Shown piece by piece: positions 18,995 through 31,218 of a stretch of DNA of 64,000 bases. The position numbers were made by a program, and so were the translations under genes. The notes under the pieces are model-generated. The model did not search any database and was not told the origin of the DNA. It worked only from the letters and a program-made list of their open reading frames with translations. The stretch covers positions 1,922,001-1,986,000 of the forward strand of contig NZ_AP018680.1 of the NCBI RefSeq assembly GCF_002218025.2, in the 5' to 3' direction. Position 1 is the stretch's first letter; each line of letters opens with the position of its first letter. The stretch is from Vibrio casei. Lineage in GTDB: Bacteria > Pseudomonadota > Gammaproteobacteria > Enterobacterales > Vibrionaceae.

Positions 18995-21900
18995 TTAGTT
19001 AAATTCGAGTTCTACTTGCTTAGAACCAATAAGAAGTTTCAATTCGTCGATCAAATCGTCTTCTGGCGTAACACGCCATTCAACCCCTAATGAGAGTTTT
19101 GCTCGAGCATTTTGGCGTTGATAGTAAATATTTACAGGTACTGTTCCTGCGCGATATGGCTCTAAAATACGAGTAAACTTTTCAAAAAACTTACCATCCA
19201 TTTGGGATTCATCAAGCGAAATTGATAACCCTTGGGCATATTTTTCACGCGCATCCGCTAAGCTCATGACCTCACGAGCGGACATTTTAAGCCCACCATT
19301 GAAGTCATCAAAGCTGACCTGTCCAGAAACGACCACTATTTTATCTTGTTCTAGCAATTCAGCATACCTTTCTAAGGCATCTGAGAACAACATTACCTCA
19401 ACACGACCAGAACGATCGTCGAGTGTCATTAAACCTATTCGTGTTCCACGTTTGGTGGTCATCACACGTGAAGCAATCACCAACCCCGCCACCGTCATAG
19501 ATTGATCGCGACGAGTAGGTTGTAAATCATTCAATCGACACTGAGTATACTTAGCTAATTCTTTTAAATAAGCATTAATAGGGTGACCAGTTAAATATAG
19601 ACCTAATGTTGCTCGCTCGCCTTCAAGCCATACTTTTTCTGGCCATTTTGGTACTTGAGCATACGCTTGCTCGACTTCTTCAGGTGCTTCAGTTAACACG
19701 CCAAACATATCTGACTGGCCAAAAGATTCAGCTTGGTGAAATTGTCCCGCCGCCTTCACCGCTTCATCTAAAGAAGCCATCATTGCTGCGCGGTGTGGCC
19801 CTAAACGATCTAACGCTCCTGCTTGAATCAATTTTTCAGTGACGCGTTTATTGCATTTCTTTAAATCCACACGCGCACAAAAATCAAATAAATCTTTGAA
19901 ATGACCACCTTGCTCACGACAAGCAATAATATTTTCAATCGGAGCTTCACCGACACCTTTTATGGCACCGATGCCATAAACAATAGCGCCATCTTCATCT
20001 ACATTGAAACGATATAGACCTGAATTAACGTCCGGTGGCAAAACCTTGAGGTTCATGCGTAAACATTCATCTACCAGGCCAACCACTTTTTCCGTGTTGT
20101 CCATATCAGCGGTCATCACCGCAGCCATGAATTCAGCTGGAAAATGTGTTTTTAACCAAAGGGTTTGATATGAAACGAGTGCGTAAGCCGCTGAGTGTGA
20201 CTTGTTGAATCCATAACCTGCGAATTTCTCCACCAAGTCAAAGATCTTCATCGATAGTTCACCATCAACACCAATACTTTCAGCGCCCGATTTAAATATT
20301 GAACGCTGTTTAGCCATTTCCTCTGGTTTTTTCTTACCCATGGCACGGCGAAGCATATCGGCGCCACCAAGGGTATAGCCAGCAAGAATTTGGGCAATTT
20401 GCATTACTTGTTCTTGATACAAAATAATGCCATAAGTCGGCTCTAACGTTTCTTTTAAAGACTCATGTTGCCAGGTTGAATCAGGATAAGACACTTCCTC
20501 TCGACCATGTTTTCGGTCAATAAAGTTATCTACCATGCCCGATTGAAGAGGCCCTGGGCGGAACAAGGCAACCAAAGCGATAATATCTTCAAAACAATCT
20601 GGTTGTAGACGTTTGATCAAATCTTTCATACCACGTGATTCAAGTTGGAACACCGCGGTCGTTTCAGAATTTTGTAGTAGCCTAAATGAAGCGGGATCAG
20701 CCAAAGGTATCGATTCAATTCGAACCGGTTCCTTCCCTTCCTTTTCAAGTTTAGGATTAATTAACCCCAAGGCCCAATCGATGATGGTTAAGGTACGAAG
20801 CCCTAAGAAGTCAAACTTAACTAAACCTGCCGTTTCTACGTCATTTTTATCAAATTGTGTTACGGGAAAATTACCATCTGCATCACAATAAATGGGCGCA
20901 AAGTCAGTAATGGTCGTGGGTGAGATAACCACACCACCGGCATGTTTACCTGCATTTCGAGTACACCCTTCTAAAATACGGCACATGTCGATAAGTTCTT
21001 TAACGTCTTCATCGGCAGCATAAATTTCAGGTAATTGTGGCTCTGCTTCAAATGCCTTAGCGAGAGTCATCCCCGGATCCGGGGGCACCATTTTTGAAAT
21101 ACGATCAACAAAACCGTACGGATGCCCTAACACACGACCCACATCACGAATCACAGCTTTCGCCGCCATGGTGCCAAAAGTAATGATCTGTGACACTGCA
21201 TCACGACCATACATTTCAGCAACGTGATCAATCACTCGGTCACGCTTATCCATACAAAAATCGATATCAAAGTCAGGCATCGAAACACGTTCTGGGTTTA
21301 AGAAACGTTCAAACAGTAAATCGTATTCTAGCGGATCAAGATCGGTAATTTTTAATGCATAAGCCACTAATGAGCCTGCACCTGAACCACGACCGGGACC
21401 AACAGGAATATCATTATCTTTCGACCATTGGATAAATTCCATTACGATCAAAAAATAACCGGGAAACCCCATCTGGTTAATAACATCAAGTTCAACCTGC
21501 AAACGCTCATCGTATTCAGGTCTACGTTCTAAACGTACTTTTTCATCAGAAAATAAAAACTCAAGTCGCTCCTCAAGGCCCTCACGAGATTTTTTAACTA
21601 AAAAGTCTTCTATCGCGAGACCTTCAGTGGGAAAGTTAGGCAAAAAGTATTCACCCAATCGAACCGTCACATTACAGCGTTTCGCTATTTCCACGCTGTT
21701 TTGCAGAGCTTCAGGAATGTCTTTAAATAATTCGCACATTTCATCTTCAGTGCGTAAGTATTGTTGTGAACTGTAGTTTTTAGGACGCCTAGGATCTTCA
21801 AGCGTATAGCCATCATGAATAGCAACACGTATCTCATGCGCATCGAACTGATCTGGCGTTAAGAACACCACTTCATTAGTCGCCACAACAGGTAAATCGT

Positions 21901-22474
21901 ATTGCTCGGCAACATCCAGAGCAAAATGCAAATAGCTTTCTTCGTCGGCACGCCCAGTACGAGTCAATTCAAGATAGAAATGATCAGGAAAATGCTCTTG
22001 ATAGAAATCAACGCAGCGTTCAAGTAAGGGTTGATTACCTTTAAGTAAAGCGCGCCCAACTTCCCCAACTCGTCCACCAGAGAGAATAATTAATCCATCT
22101 TTATGATTGACGAGCCACTCTTTATCAATAACGGGTTGATGCTGTACATGCCCTCGTTGATAAGCTTCTGAAATCAACAACGTTAGATTTTTATAGCCAG
22201 CATTATTTTTCGCTAAAACCGTTATCTTCGTAAGCTCATCACCAAACTCAGATGATTGAAGCGTGAAATCAGCGCCGATAATTGGCTTAATCCCACATCC
22301 ATGTGCCGTACTGTAAAATTTCACTAAACCACATAGGTTTGTAAAGTCAGTTAAGGCCATTGCAGGCATGCCATATTCGGCCACCTTTTTCACCAACGGT
22401 GGCACTTTTGATAGACCATCTACCATGGAATAATCACTGTGAACGCGAAGATGTACAAACTTAGGATCGGACAT
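18995..22474 (-). CDS. dnaE: DNA polymerase III alpha subunit
   Basis: Catalytic subunit of the replicative polymerase. The 1159-residue protein starts [16 protein letters not shown]; the frame is open 20 codons earlier, but homologues start here. Domains in order: the PHP domain (about 1-275), the palm with the catalytic PDFDIDF motif near 400, fingers, a helix-hairpin-helix region, the OB fold near 1000 and the C-terminal tau-binding region. It follows rnhB by 81 bases. The proofreading subunit dnaQ is at 10310-11047. Confidence 0.98.
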   Translation of the reverse strand: MSDPKFVHLRVHSDYSMVDGLSKVPPLVKKVAEYGMPAMALTDFTNLCGLVKFYSTAHGCGIKPIIGADFTLQSSEFGDELTKITVLAKNNAGYKNLTLLISEAYQRGHVQHQPVIDKEWLVNHKDGLIILSGGRVGEVGRALLKGNQPLLERCVDFYQEHFPDHFYLELTRTGRADEESYLHFALDVAEQYDLPVVATNEVVFLTPDQFDAHEIRVAIHDGYTLEDPRRPKNYSSQQYLRTEDEMCELFKDIPEALQNSVEIAKRCNVTVRLGEYFLPNFPTEGLAIEDFLVKKSREGLEERLEFLFSDEKVRLERRPEYDERLQVELDVINQMGFPGYFLIVMEFIQWSKDNDIPVGPGRGSGAGSLVAYALKITDLDPLEYDLLFERFLNPERVSMPDFDIDFCMDKRDRVIDHVAEMYGRDAVSQIITFGTMAAKAVIRDVGRVLGHPYGFVDRISKMVPPDPGMTLAKAFEAEPQLPEIYAADEDVKELIDMCRILEGCTRNAGKHAGGVVISPTTITDFAPIYCDADGNFPVTQFDKNDVETAGLVKFDFLGLRTLTIIDWALGLINPKLEKEGKEPVRIESIPLADPASFRLLQNSETTAVFQLESRGMKDLIKRLQPDCFEDIIALVALFRPGPLQSGMVDNFIDRKHGREEVSYPDSTWQHESLKETLEPTYGIILYQEQVMQIAQILAGYTLGGADMLRRAMGKKKPEEMAKQRSIFKSGAESIGVDGELSMKIFDLVEKFAGYGFNKSHSAAYALVSYQTLWLKTHFPAEFMAAVMTADMDNTEKVVGLVDECLRMNLKVLPPDVNSGLYRFNVDEDGAIVYGIGAIKGVGEAPIENIIACREQGGHFKDLFDFCARVDLKKCNKRVTEKLIQAGALDRLGPHRAAMMASLDEAVKAAGQFHQAESFGQSDMFGVLTEAPEEVEQAYAQVPKWPEKVWLEGERATLGLYLTGHPINAYLKELAKYTQCRLNDLQPTRRDQSMTVAGLVIASRVMTTKRGTRIGLMTLDDRSGRVEVMLFSDALERYAELLEQDKIVVVSGQVSFDDFNGGLKMSAREVMSLADAREKYAQGLSISLDESQMDGKFFEKFTRILEPYRAGTVPVNIYYQRQNARAKLSLGVEWRVTPEDDLIDELKLLIGSKQVELEFN

Positions 22475-22555
22475 AGATTTACTGTTTTTAACCATTATTG
22501 ATGAAAGTGTAAGGGCGAAGTGAGGACGCAACAATCATTTTAATATTTTTGCTCC

Positions 22556-23185
22556 TTATTCTGTTATGCCAAGTACTTTTTTCACGGGTTTATAACTTTT
22601 TCGGTATTGAGCAAGCAATTCAGGATATTGACGAATTCCGTATAACTCAATCGCTTCTAGATGCACTTTCGTTGGATACCCATTATGGCGAGCAAAACCA
22701 AACTCTGGATATTGACTATCTAATTGCTTCATCTCTTCATCACGAGCCACTTTAGCGATAATAGAAGCCGCGCTAATCTCGGCCACGCGTAAATCGCCTT
22801 TGACAACGGCTAAACTTGGCACAGGAAGTGTTGGGACACGATTGCCATCAATTAAGACAAATTCAGGTGCTATCGACAACCCCGCCACCGCTCTTTGCAT
22901 CGCGACCATTGTCGCTTGAAGGATATTCAGATCATCAATTTCAGAAGCCTCGCAACGCCCCAAAGACCAAGCTAATGCTTTTTCTTTAATTTCAGGTAAT
23001 AAGGCTAAACGTTTTTTTTCTGATAATTTTTTTGAATCATTGAGCCCGTTAATCGGGTTATTCGGATCCAAAATAACCGCCGCGGTCACCACCGCACCCA
23101 GTAAAGGCCCCCGCCCTACTTCATCCACACCAGCGAAAATCTGGTAGCCTTGTGGGTATTCAAAATCGGGGAATATCACGCTCAT
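22556..23185 (-). CDS. rnhB: Ribonuclease HII
   Basis: Removes RNA and single misincorporated ribonucleotides from DNA. The signature GVDEVGRGP gives catalytic Asp21 and Glu22; further acidic residues lie in LIDGN and the [12 protein letters not shown] segment. The 209-residue length is normal. Its start overlaps the lpxB stop by four bases, indicating translational coupling in the lpxA-lpxB-rnhB-dnaE series. A type 1 enzyme, rnhA, is also in this window. Confidence 0.97.
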   Translation of the reverse strand: MSVIFPDFEYPQGYQIFAGVDEVGRGPLLGAVVTAAVILDPNNPINGLNDSKKLSEKKRLALLPEIKEKALAWSLGRCEASEIDDLNILQATMVAMQRAVAGLSIAPEFVLIDGNRVPTLPVPSLAVVKGDLRVAEISAASIIAKVARDEEMKQLDSQYPEFGFARHNGYPTKVHLEAIELYGIRQYPELLAQYRKSYKPVKKVLGITE

Positions 23186-24354
23186 TTATCATTCTCATCA
23201 TCGTGTAAAATCAATGTAGGATCAATTAAACGCAATACAGCCTTCGCGGCTTGCGCGTCAGCATCTTTACGTATCCATTGATGCATGTCATGAAAAGATG
23301 CCTGCATATCTTTTCCTTCATCTGTCATTAAGCGCTCTATTTCTTGTGTTAAATTTTCTGGCGTACAGTTTTCTTGCAAATATTCTTTTACCAATTCTTT
23401 ATCGGCTAGAATATTAGGTAACGACACGTAAGGTGTTTTCAACATACGTCTTGCAATAAAAGCGGTTAATGCATTAACACGATACCCGACAACCATAGGA
23501 CGATTGACCAACATACACTCTAACGCAACGGTACCGGATGCTAGCATCACAATATCAGACGCTTCCATTACCGTTCGCGCTGTACCATCAATTAATTCAA
23601 AATGAAGTTCCGGTGCGATAAAATGCCATGCCGCTTCAAATTGCTCACGACGCTTTTGATTTACAACAGCAACAACAAAACCAAGCTCAGGATGATTCTT
23701 AGATAATTTTTGACAAGTTTGAATAAATGGCTCACATAACATTTTCAATTCAGACCCACGGCTTCCTGGTAATACGGCAAGCCATGTTTTTCTTTGCTCT
23801 AAACCTAACGTTTCACGAGCACTCACCTTGTCAGTTTCAAGTGGAATGGTATCTGCAAGAGTGTGCCCAATAAATTCACAAGGTACATTGAACTTATCGT
23901 AGAAGGCTTTTTCAAAGGGTAGGAACGCAAGCACCAAATTGGTCGCTTCTGCAATACCATGAATACGGTTTTGACGCCAAGCCCAAACCGATGGGCTGAC
24001 ATAATGGACGGTTTTGATGCTCGCCCGTTTTAAATCTAACTCGACACGTAAGTTAAAGTCAGGTGCATCTATACCAATGAAGACATCTGGTGGATTTTGC
24101 TTAAAGTGCTCAACAATCGTCTTTTTTACTTTAAGTAAACGAGGTAAGCGACCGAGTACTTCAACCAATCCCATGACCGAAAGTTCTTCCATTTCGAATA
24201 ATGACTGGCACCCTTCAGCTATCATTTGCGGACCACCGATCCCAACAAATTCAGCATCTGGATGAAGATCTTTTATGGCTTTAATCAAACCTGCACCTAG
24301 CGTATCACCAGATAATTCACCAGCTATAACACCAATTCTTAATGGACGAGTCAT
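23182..24354 (-). CDS. lpxB: Lipid-A-disaccharide synthase
   Basis: Joins UDP-2,3-diacylglucosamine and lipid X to form the lipid A disaccharide at the inner membrane face. The GT-B family 19 protein has 390 residues. The N-terminal [14 protein letters not shown] motif (about 11-24), IDAPDFNLR and the C-terminal donor-binding [12 protein letters not shown] region are present. GG precedes the ATG. It overlaps rnhB by four bases. A terminator-like hairpin separates it from lpxA. Confidence 0.97.
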   Translation of the reverse strand: MTRPLRIGVIAGELSGDTLGAGLIKAIKDLHPDAEFVGIGGPQMIAEGCQSLFEMEELSVMGLVEVLGRLPRLLKVKKTIVEHFKQNPPDVFIGIDAPDFNLRVELDLKRASIKTVHYVSPSVWAWRQNRIHGIAEATNLVLAFLPFEKAFYDKFNVPCEFIGHTLADTIPLETDKVSARETLGLEQRKTWLAVLPGSRGSELKMLCEPFIQTCQKLSKNHPELGFVVAVVNQKRREQFEAAWHFIAPELHFELIDGTARTVMEASDIVMLASGTVALECMLVNRPMVVGYRVNALTAFIARRMLKTPYVSLPNILADKELVKEYLQENCTPENLTQEIERLMTDEGKDMQASFHDMHQWIRKDADAQAAKAVLRLIDPTLILHDDENDK

Positions 24355-24401
24355 ACCACACCTTTGGCCTATGCCTAAACTTGTATTAAACAGATTTCAA
24401 C

Positions 24402-24429
24402 AAAAAAGGCCTAAGCAATTTAGGCCTTT
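24402..24429 (-). terminator. Terminator-like hairpin between lpxA and lpxB
   Basis: On the minus strand AAAGGCCTAA pairs perfectly with TTAGGCCTTT across a 5-base loop, followed by T. It looks like a full intrinsic terminator even though lpxB follows on the same strand. Confidence 0.8.
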
Positions 24430-24451
24430 CTATCACATAAAATGAATTCTA

Positions 24452-25240
24452 TTAACGGATAATACCGCGTTCAGTATTCTCTAGCATCTCAGAGAAACGA
24501 GCAACCGATGGCCACTCTTTTTCCATCTCTTTCAAGATAGGCTTCACTTCTTCAAGTGTTTTACCTGAACGATATATTTCTTTGTATGCTTTTTGTAAAG
24601 CGCGAATCTCTGGCTTCTCAAACCCATTGCGCTTCAAACCAACAAGATTTAAACCAAATGGAGAAGCATGATTGCCTTGAGCCAAAACATAAGCGGGAAT
24701 ATCTTGTACAACTGCAGAACAACCACCTACATAAGCATAAGCACCAACAGTACAAAATGGATGAATCGCTGACAAAGCCATTACTCCAGCATAATCACCA
24801 ACGGTCACATGCCCACCAAGAATAGAGTTATTTCCAATATGAGTATAGTTACCGACTATCACATCATGGGCGATATGTGCATTGACACAAAGTAAATTAT
24901 CGTTACCTACGACTGTTTCTGCTTTATCTTGGGTGGTTCCACGATGGATTTGGACACTTTCGCGGATGACATTACGATCACCAATAATAACCTTAGTAAT
25001 CTCACCACCATATTTCTTATCTTGGTTCTCTTCGCCAATAACTGCTTGTGGAAAAATACGGTTATCTTTACCTATCACTGTATGACCTTTAATCACAACG
25101 TGTGACATGATCTCTGTCCCTTCACCGATTTCAACCGTTGAAGTAATATAGGTAAACGGACCAACAATAACATTGGCGCCAATTTTTGCACCCTCTTCAA
25201 CCACTGCTGCTGGATGAATTTGAGCCGTTTCATGAATCAT
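24452..25240 (-). CDS. lpxA: UDP-N-acetylglucosamine acyltransferase
   Basis: First step of lipid A synthesis: transfers R-3-hydroxyacyl from ACP to the 3-OH of UDP-GlcNAc. A left-handed beta-helix of hexapeptide repeats covers about 1-190, with the catalytic-His region (AHIAHDVIVG) and the GLKRNGF segment leading into the helical C-terminus. The Met at 25240 gives the usual 262 residues and has GAG at a good distance; an ATG two codons upstream has GAG directly against it. It starts 15 bases after the fabZ stop. Confidence 0.97.
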   Translation of the reverse strand: MIHETAQIHPAAVVEEGAKIGANVIVGPFTYITSTVEIGEGTEIMSHVVIKGHTVIGKDNRIFPQAVIGEENQDKKYGGEITKVIIGDRNVIRESVQIHRGTTQDKAETVVGNDNLLCVNAHIAHDVIVGNYTHIGNNSILGGHVTVGDYAGVMALSAIHPFCTVGAYAYVGGCSAVVQDIPAYVLAQGNHASPFGLNLVGLKRNGFEKPEIRALQKAYKEIYRSGKTLEEVKPILKEMEKEWPSVARFSEMLENTERGIIR

Positions 25241-25255
25241 AGACATCTCAATTTT

Positions 25256-25708
25256 TTAGAATTCGCGACGAGCGCATTTTAACTCAGCGGAACAAACCAC
25301 CTCACCGTCTACTTTCGCGACACCATTAAACAAAGCGATCCCGCGACGTTCTTTTAAAAACTCCACTTCAATAATTAATTGATCACCCGGTACAACAGGT
25401 TTTCGGAATTTAGCATTATCAATACTCGCGAAGTAGTACAACTCATTTTCTGTTGGAGCACCAAACGATTTAAATGCCAACAACCCTGTTGCTTGAGCCA
25501 TTGCTTCAAGAATAAGAACGCCAGGAAAAATAGGCAGTTGAGGGAAATGACCCGTAAATTGAGGCTCATTAACAGAAACATTTTTTAAACCAACTAAATA
25601 TTTGCCTTCTTGATAATCAGTAACACGATCAATCAATAAAAATGGGTAGCGATGAGGTAGCAACTCTTTGATTTCAGTAATATTTAATGTTTTATTTTCT
25701 GTAGTCAA
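25256..25708 (-). CDS. fabZ: 3-hydroxyacyl-ACP dehydratase FabZ
   Basis: Dehydrates 3-hydroxyacyl-ACP in fatty-acid elongation, competing with LpxA and LpxD for substrate. The hot-dog fold shows the active His in [12 protein letters not shown] and the active Glu in LILEAMAQ. I place the start at the TTG at 25708 (protein [10 protein letters not shown], 150 residues): AGGA is eight bases upstream, and the Escherichia coli gene also uses TTG. An ATG two codons earlier has AGGA only two bases away. It lies between lpxD and lpxA, the normal order. Confidence 0.95.
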   Translation of the reverse strand: MTTENKTLNITEIKELLPHRYPFLLIDRVTDYQEGKYLVGLKNVSVNEPQFTGHFPQLPIFPGVLILEAMAQATGLLAFKSFGAPTENELYYFASIDNAKFRKPVVPGDQLIIEVEFLKERRGIALFNGVAKVDGEVVCSAELKCARREF

Positions 25709-25761
25709 AATCATTATCCTATGAATAATCTTAAAAATAGCATTAATGTTGATTATAAACG

Positions 25762-25788
25762 AAAAAGGCCTGCAATGGGCAGGCCTTT
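25762..25788 (-). terminator. Terminator-like hairpin between lpxD and fabZ
   Basis: AAAGGCCTGC pairs perfectly with GCAGGCCTTT across a 5-base loop, with T following on the minus strand. It lies inside the cluster in the 96-base lpxD-fabZ gap. Confidence 0.82.
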
Positions 25789-25804
25789 ATAAAAGTCAGA
25801 CCGA

Positions 25805-26827
25805 CTAATCTTCAATTTTTTTTTCTAATGCTTTTACACGCTTATGCATTTCATCAATTTTAAGAGTTCGAGCGGCTGTTTTACGCCATTCTTTGTTGGT
25901 TTGAAGTGGGATGCCCGATGAATAAATCCCTTTTTCAGGAATACTACGCATAACCATTCCCATACCAGTAATGGTTACGCCATCTGCAATTTCAATGTGA
26001 CCATTTAAGGCTGATGCCCCACCAATAATACAGTACTTACCAATTTTGACACTACCTGCAACAGTGGTACAACCAGCAAGTGCCGTGCCATAACCGATAT
26101 GGACATTATGAGCAATTTGAAGATGATTATCGATAATGACATTATCTTCAATAACCGTATCTTCGATTGCACCACGATCAATCGTAGTACAAGACCCTAT
26201 TTCAACACGGTTACCTATATTCACCGAACCAAGTTGAGGTATCTTTACCCACTCACCTTTATTGTTCGCATAGCCAAAACCATCTGCACCAATAACAGTG
26301 TTCGACTGAATTAAACAAGAATCACCAATCACTACATTGTGGTAAATACTCACATTCGCCCACATTTTAGTATTAGAACCAATATTGGCATTCTGACCAA
26401 TAAAACATCCAGCCCCGATGACAACGTTATCACCTAATTGAACACCAGACTCAATAACCGCATTGTGACCAATACAAACACCGTCACCTAAGATGGCATC
26501 AGAAGCAATATAAGCAGAAGCTTCGATACAACTAGCAGGTTCTGGTGTCGTATCTAAGGCTTGAGCAACTAATGCAAAAGCAAGATATGGATCATCAACG
26601 ACTATAGCATTCGTCTGACAAAGCTCTAGCTCACTTGATTTAATCAAGATAGCTGTCGCTTTACATTCTCCTAAATGCTTACGGTATTTGGCGTTAGTCA
26701 AAAAGGTGATTTGTTCATCACCGGCTTTATCCATGGCTGCGATACTGGAAACGATAAGCTCACCGTTTCCATGTAATTCACCGCCAGTGATTGCTGCTAA
26801 CTCAGCAAGGGTTAGTTTTGGCATCAT
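25805..26827 (-). CDS. lpxD: UDP-3-O-(3-hydroxyacyl)glucosamine N-acyltransferase
   Basis: Third step of lipid A synthesis: N-acylates UDP-3-O-acylglucosamine from 3-hydroxyacyl-ACP. The N-terminal uridine-binding domain (about 1-100) is followed by a hexapeptide-repeat beta-helix (about 105-305) with the catalytic His in QIAHNVHIG and a C-terminal helix. The 340-residue length is normal. Two adjacent ATG codons can start it (26827 or 26824), and neither has a strong ribosome-binding site. It follows skp by nine bases. Confidence 0.97.
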   Translation of the reverse strand: MMPKLTLAELAAITGGELHGNGELIVSSIAAMDKAGDEQITFLTNAKYRKHLGECKATAILIKSSELELCQTNAIVVDDPYLAFALVAQALDTTPEPASCIEASAYIASDAILGDGVCIGHNAVIESGVQLGDNVVIGAGCFIGQNANIGSNTKMWANVSIYHNVVIGDSCLIQSNTVIGADGFGYANNKGEWVKIPQLGSVNIGNRVEIGSCTTIDRGAIEDTVIEDNVIIDNHLQIAHNVHIGYGTALAGCTTVAGSVKIGKYCIIGGASALNGHIEIADGVTITGMGMVMRSIPEKGIYSSGIPLQTNKEWRKTAARTLKIDEMHKRVKALEKKIED

Positions 26828-26836
26828 TAATTTTTA

Positions 26837-27346
26837 TTACTTAAGTTCTTTAATAACAGCATCAGTGATATCTGAATTCGGCTTCGCATACTGTAAAGCC
26901 TGCGCATCAATGATCATATCGTAGCCTTGTTTTTCAGCAACTGTTTTAATGGCCTTCTGAATAGTGACAAACAGTTTTTGCTTCTCAGAGCCTTCACGTT
27001 GTTTCGCATCTTGCTCTAAAGATTGTGCTTTAACTTTATATTCAGCTTGTAATGAACCAATCTCAATTTGCAGCTTACGCATGCCATCTTCACCTAAGAT
27101 TTGACCATCTCGACGTGCTTTGTCCATTTTCGTCTGAATTTTCTTTTGAATAGAGTCTAGTTGACCTTTCTCATCTTTAAATTCAGATTGAAGTTTTTTA
27201 GCTATCGCTTCACGTTGTGGCAAAGTTTGAAAAACTTTCGCAGTATTAACATAACCTATTTTTTCAGCAGCCTGTGCCGCATTGGCAGCTAAAGACGATG
27301 TCAAGATAACTAAACTGATACCAGCTACTTTAATAAATTTTTTCAC
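26837..27346 (-). CDS. skp: Periplasmic chaperone Skp (OmpH)
   Basis: Trimeric holdase that carries unfolded outer-membrane proteins across the periplasm to BamA. A signal peptide (cleavage after ANAAQA) is followed by a helical, Lys/Gln-rich body forming the tentacles. I start it at GTG 27346 (MKKFIKVAGIS), because AAGGA is seven bases upstream; the in-frame ATG two codons earlier abuts that site. The length is 169 residues. It sits 30 bases after bamA, as usual. Confidence 0.94.
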   Translation of the reverse strand: MKKFIKVAGISLVILTSSLAANAAQAAEKIGYVNTAKVFQTLPQREAIAKKLQSEFKDEKGQLDSIQKKIQTKMDKARRDGQILGEDGMRKLQIEIGSLQAEYKVKAQSLEQDAKQREGSEKQKLFVTIQKAIKTVAEKQGYDMIIDAQALQYAKPNSDITDAVIKELK

Positions 27347-27375
27347 AATCATTTCCTTACAAAAAGAGCTAAAAA

Positions 27376-29805
27376 TTAGAATGTTCGACCTATAGTAAAG
27401 GTGAAGAACTCTTCATCATCGCCATCATAGATCTCAATGGGTTTAGCCATAGAGAAGACTAAAGGTCCCATAGGGGACACCCACTGTAGTGCAATACCAT
27501 ATGACGCACGATACGCGAATGGATCAGAGTAATCATAGTAGTAGTCTTTACCTGCCATGTTTGCATCCGTATCTCGATACTTAAACTCTGTATCCCACAC
27601 ACTCGCCACATCAATAAACACACTGGTTCGTAGCGAGTTTTGTATTTCCTCCGAAGCAAACGGCGTTGGTACGATCAACTCTATACTTGCCGTTGCTGTA
27701 GCGTTACCACCAACAGATTCATCTGTAGCAACGTAGTTAGGGTTGTTACCACCATTGGAACCACCTTGGTCATAAACTGCTTTCGGACCTGCCGAATTCG
27801 AGCCAAAGCCCCGTAATGAGGAGAAACCACCAGCATAATAGTTCTCATAGAATGGAAACAAGTTATCATTTCCATCAGTTGAACCATAACCATTTCCATA
27901 CCCTAATCGACCACGTAACAAGAGTGTGAAATCTTGTTTTTTCGTTAATGGTATGTACTGTTTGGCATCATATTGCATTTTATAGTACGGAACGTCAGAG
28001 CCAGGTACGGTTATTTTAAAAGTCGCTCTTTGATGATTACCCGCGGTTGGAAAATAACCTTTATTTAAATTATTTCTCGTCCAAGAAATATTAACATCGT
28101 AATCATTTACATTCAGCTCACCCGTTTGAGAGTCATAGTTTCCTGCACTTTCTTGAGTATTTAAGAAACCTTCGTTTTGTACATATGGATCAATATTAGA
28201 TATTTTATTGTGTGTATAACCAATGCCAAGCTCAATATAGTTGAGTTCATTAACTGGGAAGCCCCAAGTCAAATCAGTCCCGTAACTTTGGTTGGTATAG
28301 TCAACAATACCGGCTTCTGAAGCCTCAAATTCACTGTAGAAAACTTTACCCCCCAAACTCACACCATCGAGAGTCCAATATGGATCACGGTATTCTAAGC
28401 TAATATTTTTTTGATAATCATTGGTCATGGCATTAATACCAATTCGATTACCCGTCCCCAAGAAGTTATCTTGTTGTAATCCGACCTGAAAACTGACACC
28501 AGACTCGGTACCATAACCAATACCAAAATTAATACTGCCCGAGTTAGCCTCTTTCACGCTGTAAACCACATCAACTTGGTCATCCGTTCCCGGCACACGC
28601 TGAGTTTGAACATCAACTGTCTCAAAATAGCCGAGGCGATTAAGACGAGCTTTACCTGTTTCAATCGACTTTGAGTTCAACCAACCGCTTTCCATTTGAC
28701 GCATCTCACGACGAAGTACTTCATCTTTTGTGATGTTATTGCCAGTAAAGCGGATGTCTCTCACATAAATACGATTACCAGGATCAACTTGAACCGTTAG
28801 TTTTACTTCTTTTTTAATATCATCAAATTCAGGAATGGTTTGAACTTTTGGATACGCATATCCAGACTCACCTAATGTTTTTTTAATACCATCTTCAAGC
28901 CCAGTCACTAAAGAGCCATTGTAGGTATCCCCTACAGCAAATGGCACCATCGCTTTAAAGTCAGCATCTTTACCAATAAGATCACCGCGAAATGATACGT
29001 CTTTTATTTTGTACGGTTCACCTTCATCAAGATTTAAAGTGATGTATACACCTTTTTTATCCGGTGAAATCGAAACCTGTGTCGAGGTTACTTGGAACTT
29101 CAAATAACCTCGATCAAAATAATAACTACGCAATTTTTCAATATCACCAGCAAGGACTTGCTTTTGATATTTTTCATCTGCAAGGAAGTTCCACCAAGGC
29201 ACATCAGCATTTAAATCAAAACGAGAAAGGAGCTCTTTATCTGTGTAAACTTCATTACCTATAAAATTGATTTGTTGGATTTTAGCTGAAACACCTTCGG
29301 TAAAAACAAACTTTAGATCAGAGCGATTACGAGGTAGAGGGGTCACAATGGCTTTTACCGTCGCATTATATTTACCGACACTGTAGTAAAAATCTTCTAG
29401 ACCTTTTTCAATTGTACTCAATTTTGTTCGATCTAATGCTTCACCAACACGGATACTTGAAGCATCTAAATTTTGCTTCAATTGCTCATCTTTAATGGCT
29501 TTATTACCAGAAAATGAAATATCAGCAATCGTCGGTCGTTCTTTCACTTTTACAAGTAAAACATCACCATCGCGGAAAACCTTCACATCTTCAAAATTCC
29601 CTGAAGAGTAAAGCGCTTGAATGATAGAAGATGCATCTTGTTCATCAACTCTATCACCCACTCGAACTGGCATTTTCAACAGCACTGCACCAAGTGCAAC
29701 TCGCTGTAAACCTTCAATTTTTATATCTGAAACTTCGAAAGATTCAGCCTGTGCAACCGTACTGATCATCAGCAAGGTCATAATCCATAAACGCTTGATC
29801 GCCAT
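27376..29805 (-). CDS. bamA: Outer membrane protein assembly factor BamA
   Basis: Core Omp85 subunit of the BAM complex that inserts beta-barrel proteins into the outer membrane; essential. A signal peptide (1-20, ending AQA) is followed by five POTRA domains (about 22-420) and a 16-strand barrel (about 425-809). The loop-6 RGF motif appears in [12 protein letters not shown], and the protein ends in Phe, the outer-membrane targeting signature. The length of 809 residues is typical. It lies between rseP and skp. Confidence 0.98.
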   Translation of the reverse strand: MAIKRLWIMTLLMISTVAQAESFEVSDIKIEGLQRVALGAVLLKMPVRVGDRVDEQDASSIIQALYSSGNFEDVKVFRDGDVLLVKVKERPTIADISFSGNKAIKDEQLKQNLDASSIRVGEALDRTKLSTIEKGLEDFYYSVGKYNATVKAIVTPLPRNRSDLKFVFTEGVSAKIQQINFIGNEVYTDKELLSRFDLNADVPWWNFLADEKYQKQVLAGDIEKLRSYYFDRGYLKFQVTSTQVSISPDKKGVYITLNLDEGEPYKIKDVSFRGDLIGKDADFKAMVPFAVGDTYNGSLVTGLEDGIKKTLGESGYAYPKVQTIPEFDDIKKEVKLTVQVDPGNRIYVRDIRFTGNNITKDEVLRREMRQMESGWLNSKSIETGKARLNRLGYFETVDVQTQRVPGTDDQVDVVYSVKEANSGSINFGIGYGTESGVSFQVGLQQDNFLGTGNRIGINAMTNDYQKNISLEYRDPYWTLDGVSLGGKVFYSEFEASEAGIVDYTNQSYGTDLTWGFPVNELNYIELGIGYTHNKISNIDPYVQNEGFLNTQESAGNYDSQTGELNVNDYDVNISWTRNNLNKGYFPTAGNHQRATFKITVPGSDVPYYKMQYDAKQYIPLTKKQDFTLLLRGRLGYGNGYGSTDGNDNLFPFYENYYAGGFSSLRGFGSNSAGPKAVYDQGGSNGGNNPNYVATDESVGGNATATASIELIVPTPFASEEIQNSLRTSVFIDVASVWDTEFKYRDTDANMAGKDYYYDYSDPFAYRASYGIALQWVSPMGPLVFSMAKPIEIYDGDDEEFFTFTIGRTF

Positions 29806-29859
29806 AAATGTTCTTATTAATCCTTTATACTACTAGGCCTTGTTTAACCACCATGGGTG

Positions 29860-31218
29860 CTACAGACGAGCGAAATCATTAAAAATTGCAATTAACATCA
29901 GTGAAAAAATCGCTGCACTGCCAATTTTATATCCTACTTCTTGAATTTTTTCTGGTATTGGACGACGAATCACCGCTTCAATCGCGAAAAATAACAAATG
30001 ACCACCATCTAATACGGGCAACGGCATAAGGTTGATAATCCCGAGATTAACGCTAATTAATGCTAGAAAACCTAAAAAGTACACTAAACCATAGTCAGCT
30101 GTCGCACCAGCACCTTTTGCTATCGAAATAGGCCCACTTAAATTTTTAATCCCTACATCGCCAGTAAACAACTTCTTAACCATCGTTAACGTTAAGTTAA
30201 TGATCTGGCCTGTTTTCTCTACTGCTTTAGGTATGGACTCAAAAAAACCAAATTTTTGTTCAAATCGATAAGTTTCTGGCCATTCTCCCATTGATGGCGC
30301 AATACCTGCAAACCCTATTATGTCACCATTTTTTAAAGTTTTGCTATCTGGAATTAAAGTAATGTGTTCATCCAAACCATTGCGATTAACTTGTAATTCA
30401 ATTGACTGATCCGGGCTTGCTTTTACCGCAACAATAAATTCTTGCCAGTCAGCAACTTTCTGACCATTTATTGCGACAAGCTTATCCCCAACTTTAAACC
30501 CTGCTTTTTCCGCTGCACTGCCTTCGCTCACATTGGAAATGGTAGAAATAATTTCAGGCCGGAATGGTTGAAACCCTAACGTTGCCATCGCGGAATCAAT
30601 TTCAGGATCAAAAACCCATTCACTTGTATCTAAAGTAACCGTTCTCACCGCACCAATATCTTGCGGCGAACTCACCTTCAAAATGATTGATTCATCCCCG
30701 ATATGTGAGACCAATGCCATATTGACTGAATCCCAATCTGAAGTTTGGATACCTGAAATTTCTTTTAGTTCCATCCCGGGTTCAATTCCTGCTTTTGCAA
30801 TAATTGAATTAGGTGTGACATCCCCAATGACTGGCTTTACTGCGGGCACGCCAATCATAAAAACTAGCCAGTAAGCAAAAATGGCAAAAAAGAAATTAAA
30901 GGCAGGTCCGGCCGCAACAATCGCGCTACGACGCCATAAACTTTTATGGTTGAAAGCAAAGTGTTTTTGTTCGTCAGGAACATCATCCACTCTTGAATCA
31001 AGCATTTTAACAAAACCACCTAACGGAATCATGGAGATTGAATATTCCACACCATCCTTCGCTTTACGACTCCATAAAGACTTTCCAAATCCAATTGAAA
31101 ATTTCTCCACTTTCACACCGCAACGGCGTGCAACCCAAAAGTGTCCAAACTCATGCACAGCAACAAGAATGCCGAGTGCTACAATAAATGAAGCTAAATT
31201 CCATAAGATGCTGATCAT
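29860..31218 (-). CDS. rseP: Site-2 protease RseP
   Basis: Inner-membrane zinc protease that cuts anti-sigma factor RseA after DegS, releasing sigma-E. The metal motif HEFGH is at 22-26 in the first membrane segment. Two PDZ domains lie between (about 120-310), and the LDGG motif (MPLPVLDGGHLLFF) near 400 supplies the third ligand. The 452-residue length is normal. Its ATG overlaps the dxr stop by one base (TAATG), indicating coupling. Confidence 0.97.
   Translation of the reverse strand: MISILWNLASFIVALGILVAVHEFGHFWVARRCGVKVEKFSIGFGKSLWSRKAKDGVEYSISMIPLGGFVKMLDSRVDDVPDEQKHFAFNHKSLWRRSAIVAAGPAFNFFFAIFAYWLVFMIGVPAVKPVIGDVTPNSIIAKAGIEPGMELKEISGIQTSDWDSVNMALVSHIGDESIILKVSSPQDIGAVRTVTLDTSEWVFDPEIDSAMATLGFQPFRPEIISTISNVSEGSAAEKAGFKVGDKLVAINGQKVADWQEFIVAVKASPDQSIELQVNRNGLDEHITLIPDSKTLKNGDIIGFAGIAPSMGEWPETYRFEQKFGFFESIPKAVEKTGQIINLTLTMVKKLFTGDVGIKNLSGPISIAKGAGATADYGLVYFLGFLALISVNLGIINLMPLPVLDGGHLLFFAIEAVIRRPIPEKIQEVGYKIGSAAIFSLMLIAIFNDFARL

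Noticed and set aside
29160..29192. GGAACTT on the minus strand inside bamA, resembling a sigma-E -35 element
   Set aside because: The -10 at 16 bases (TATCA) is poor against TCTGA, and the site is deep in the coding region, pointing at no plausible gene start.
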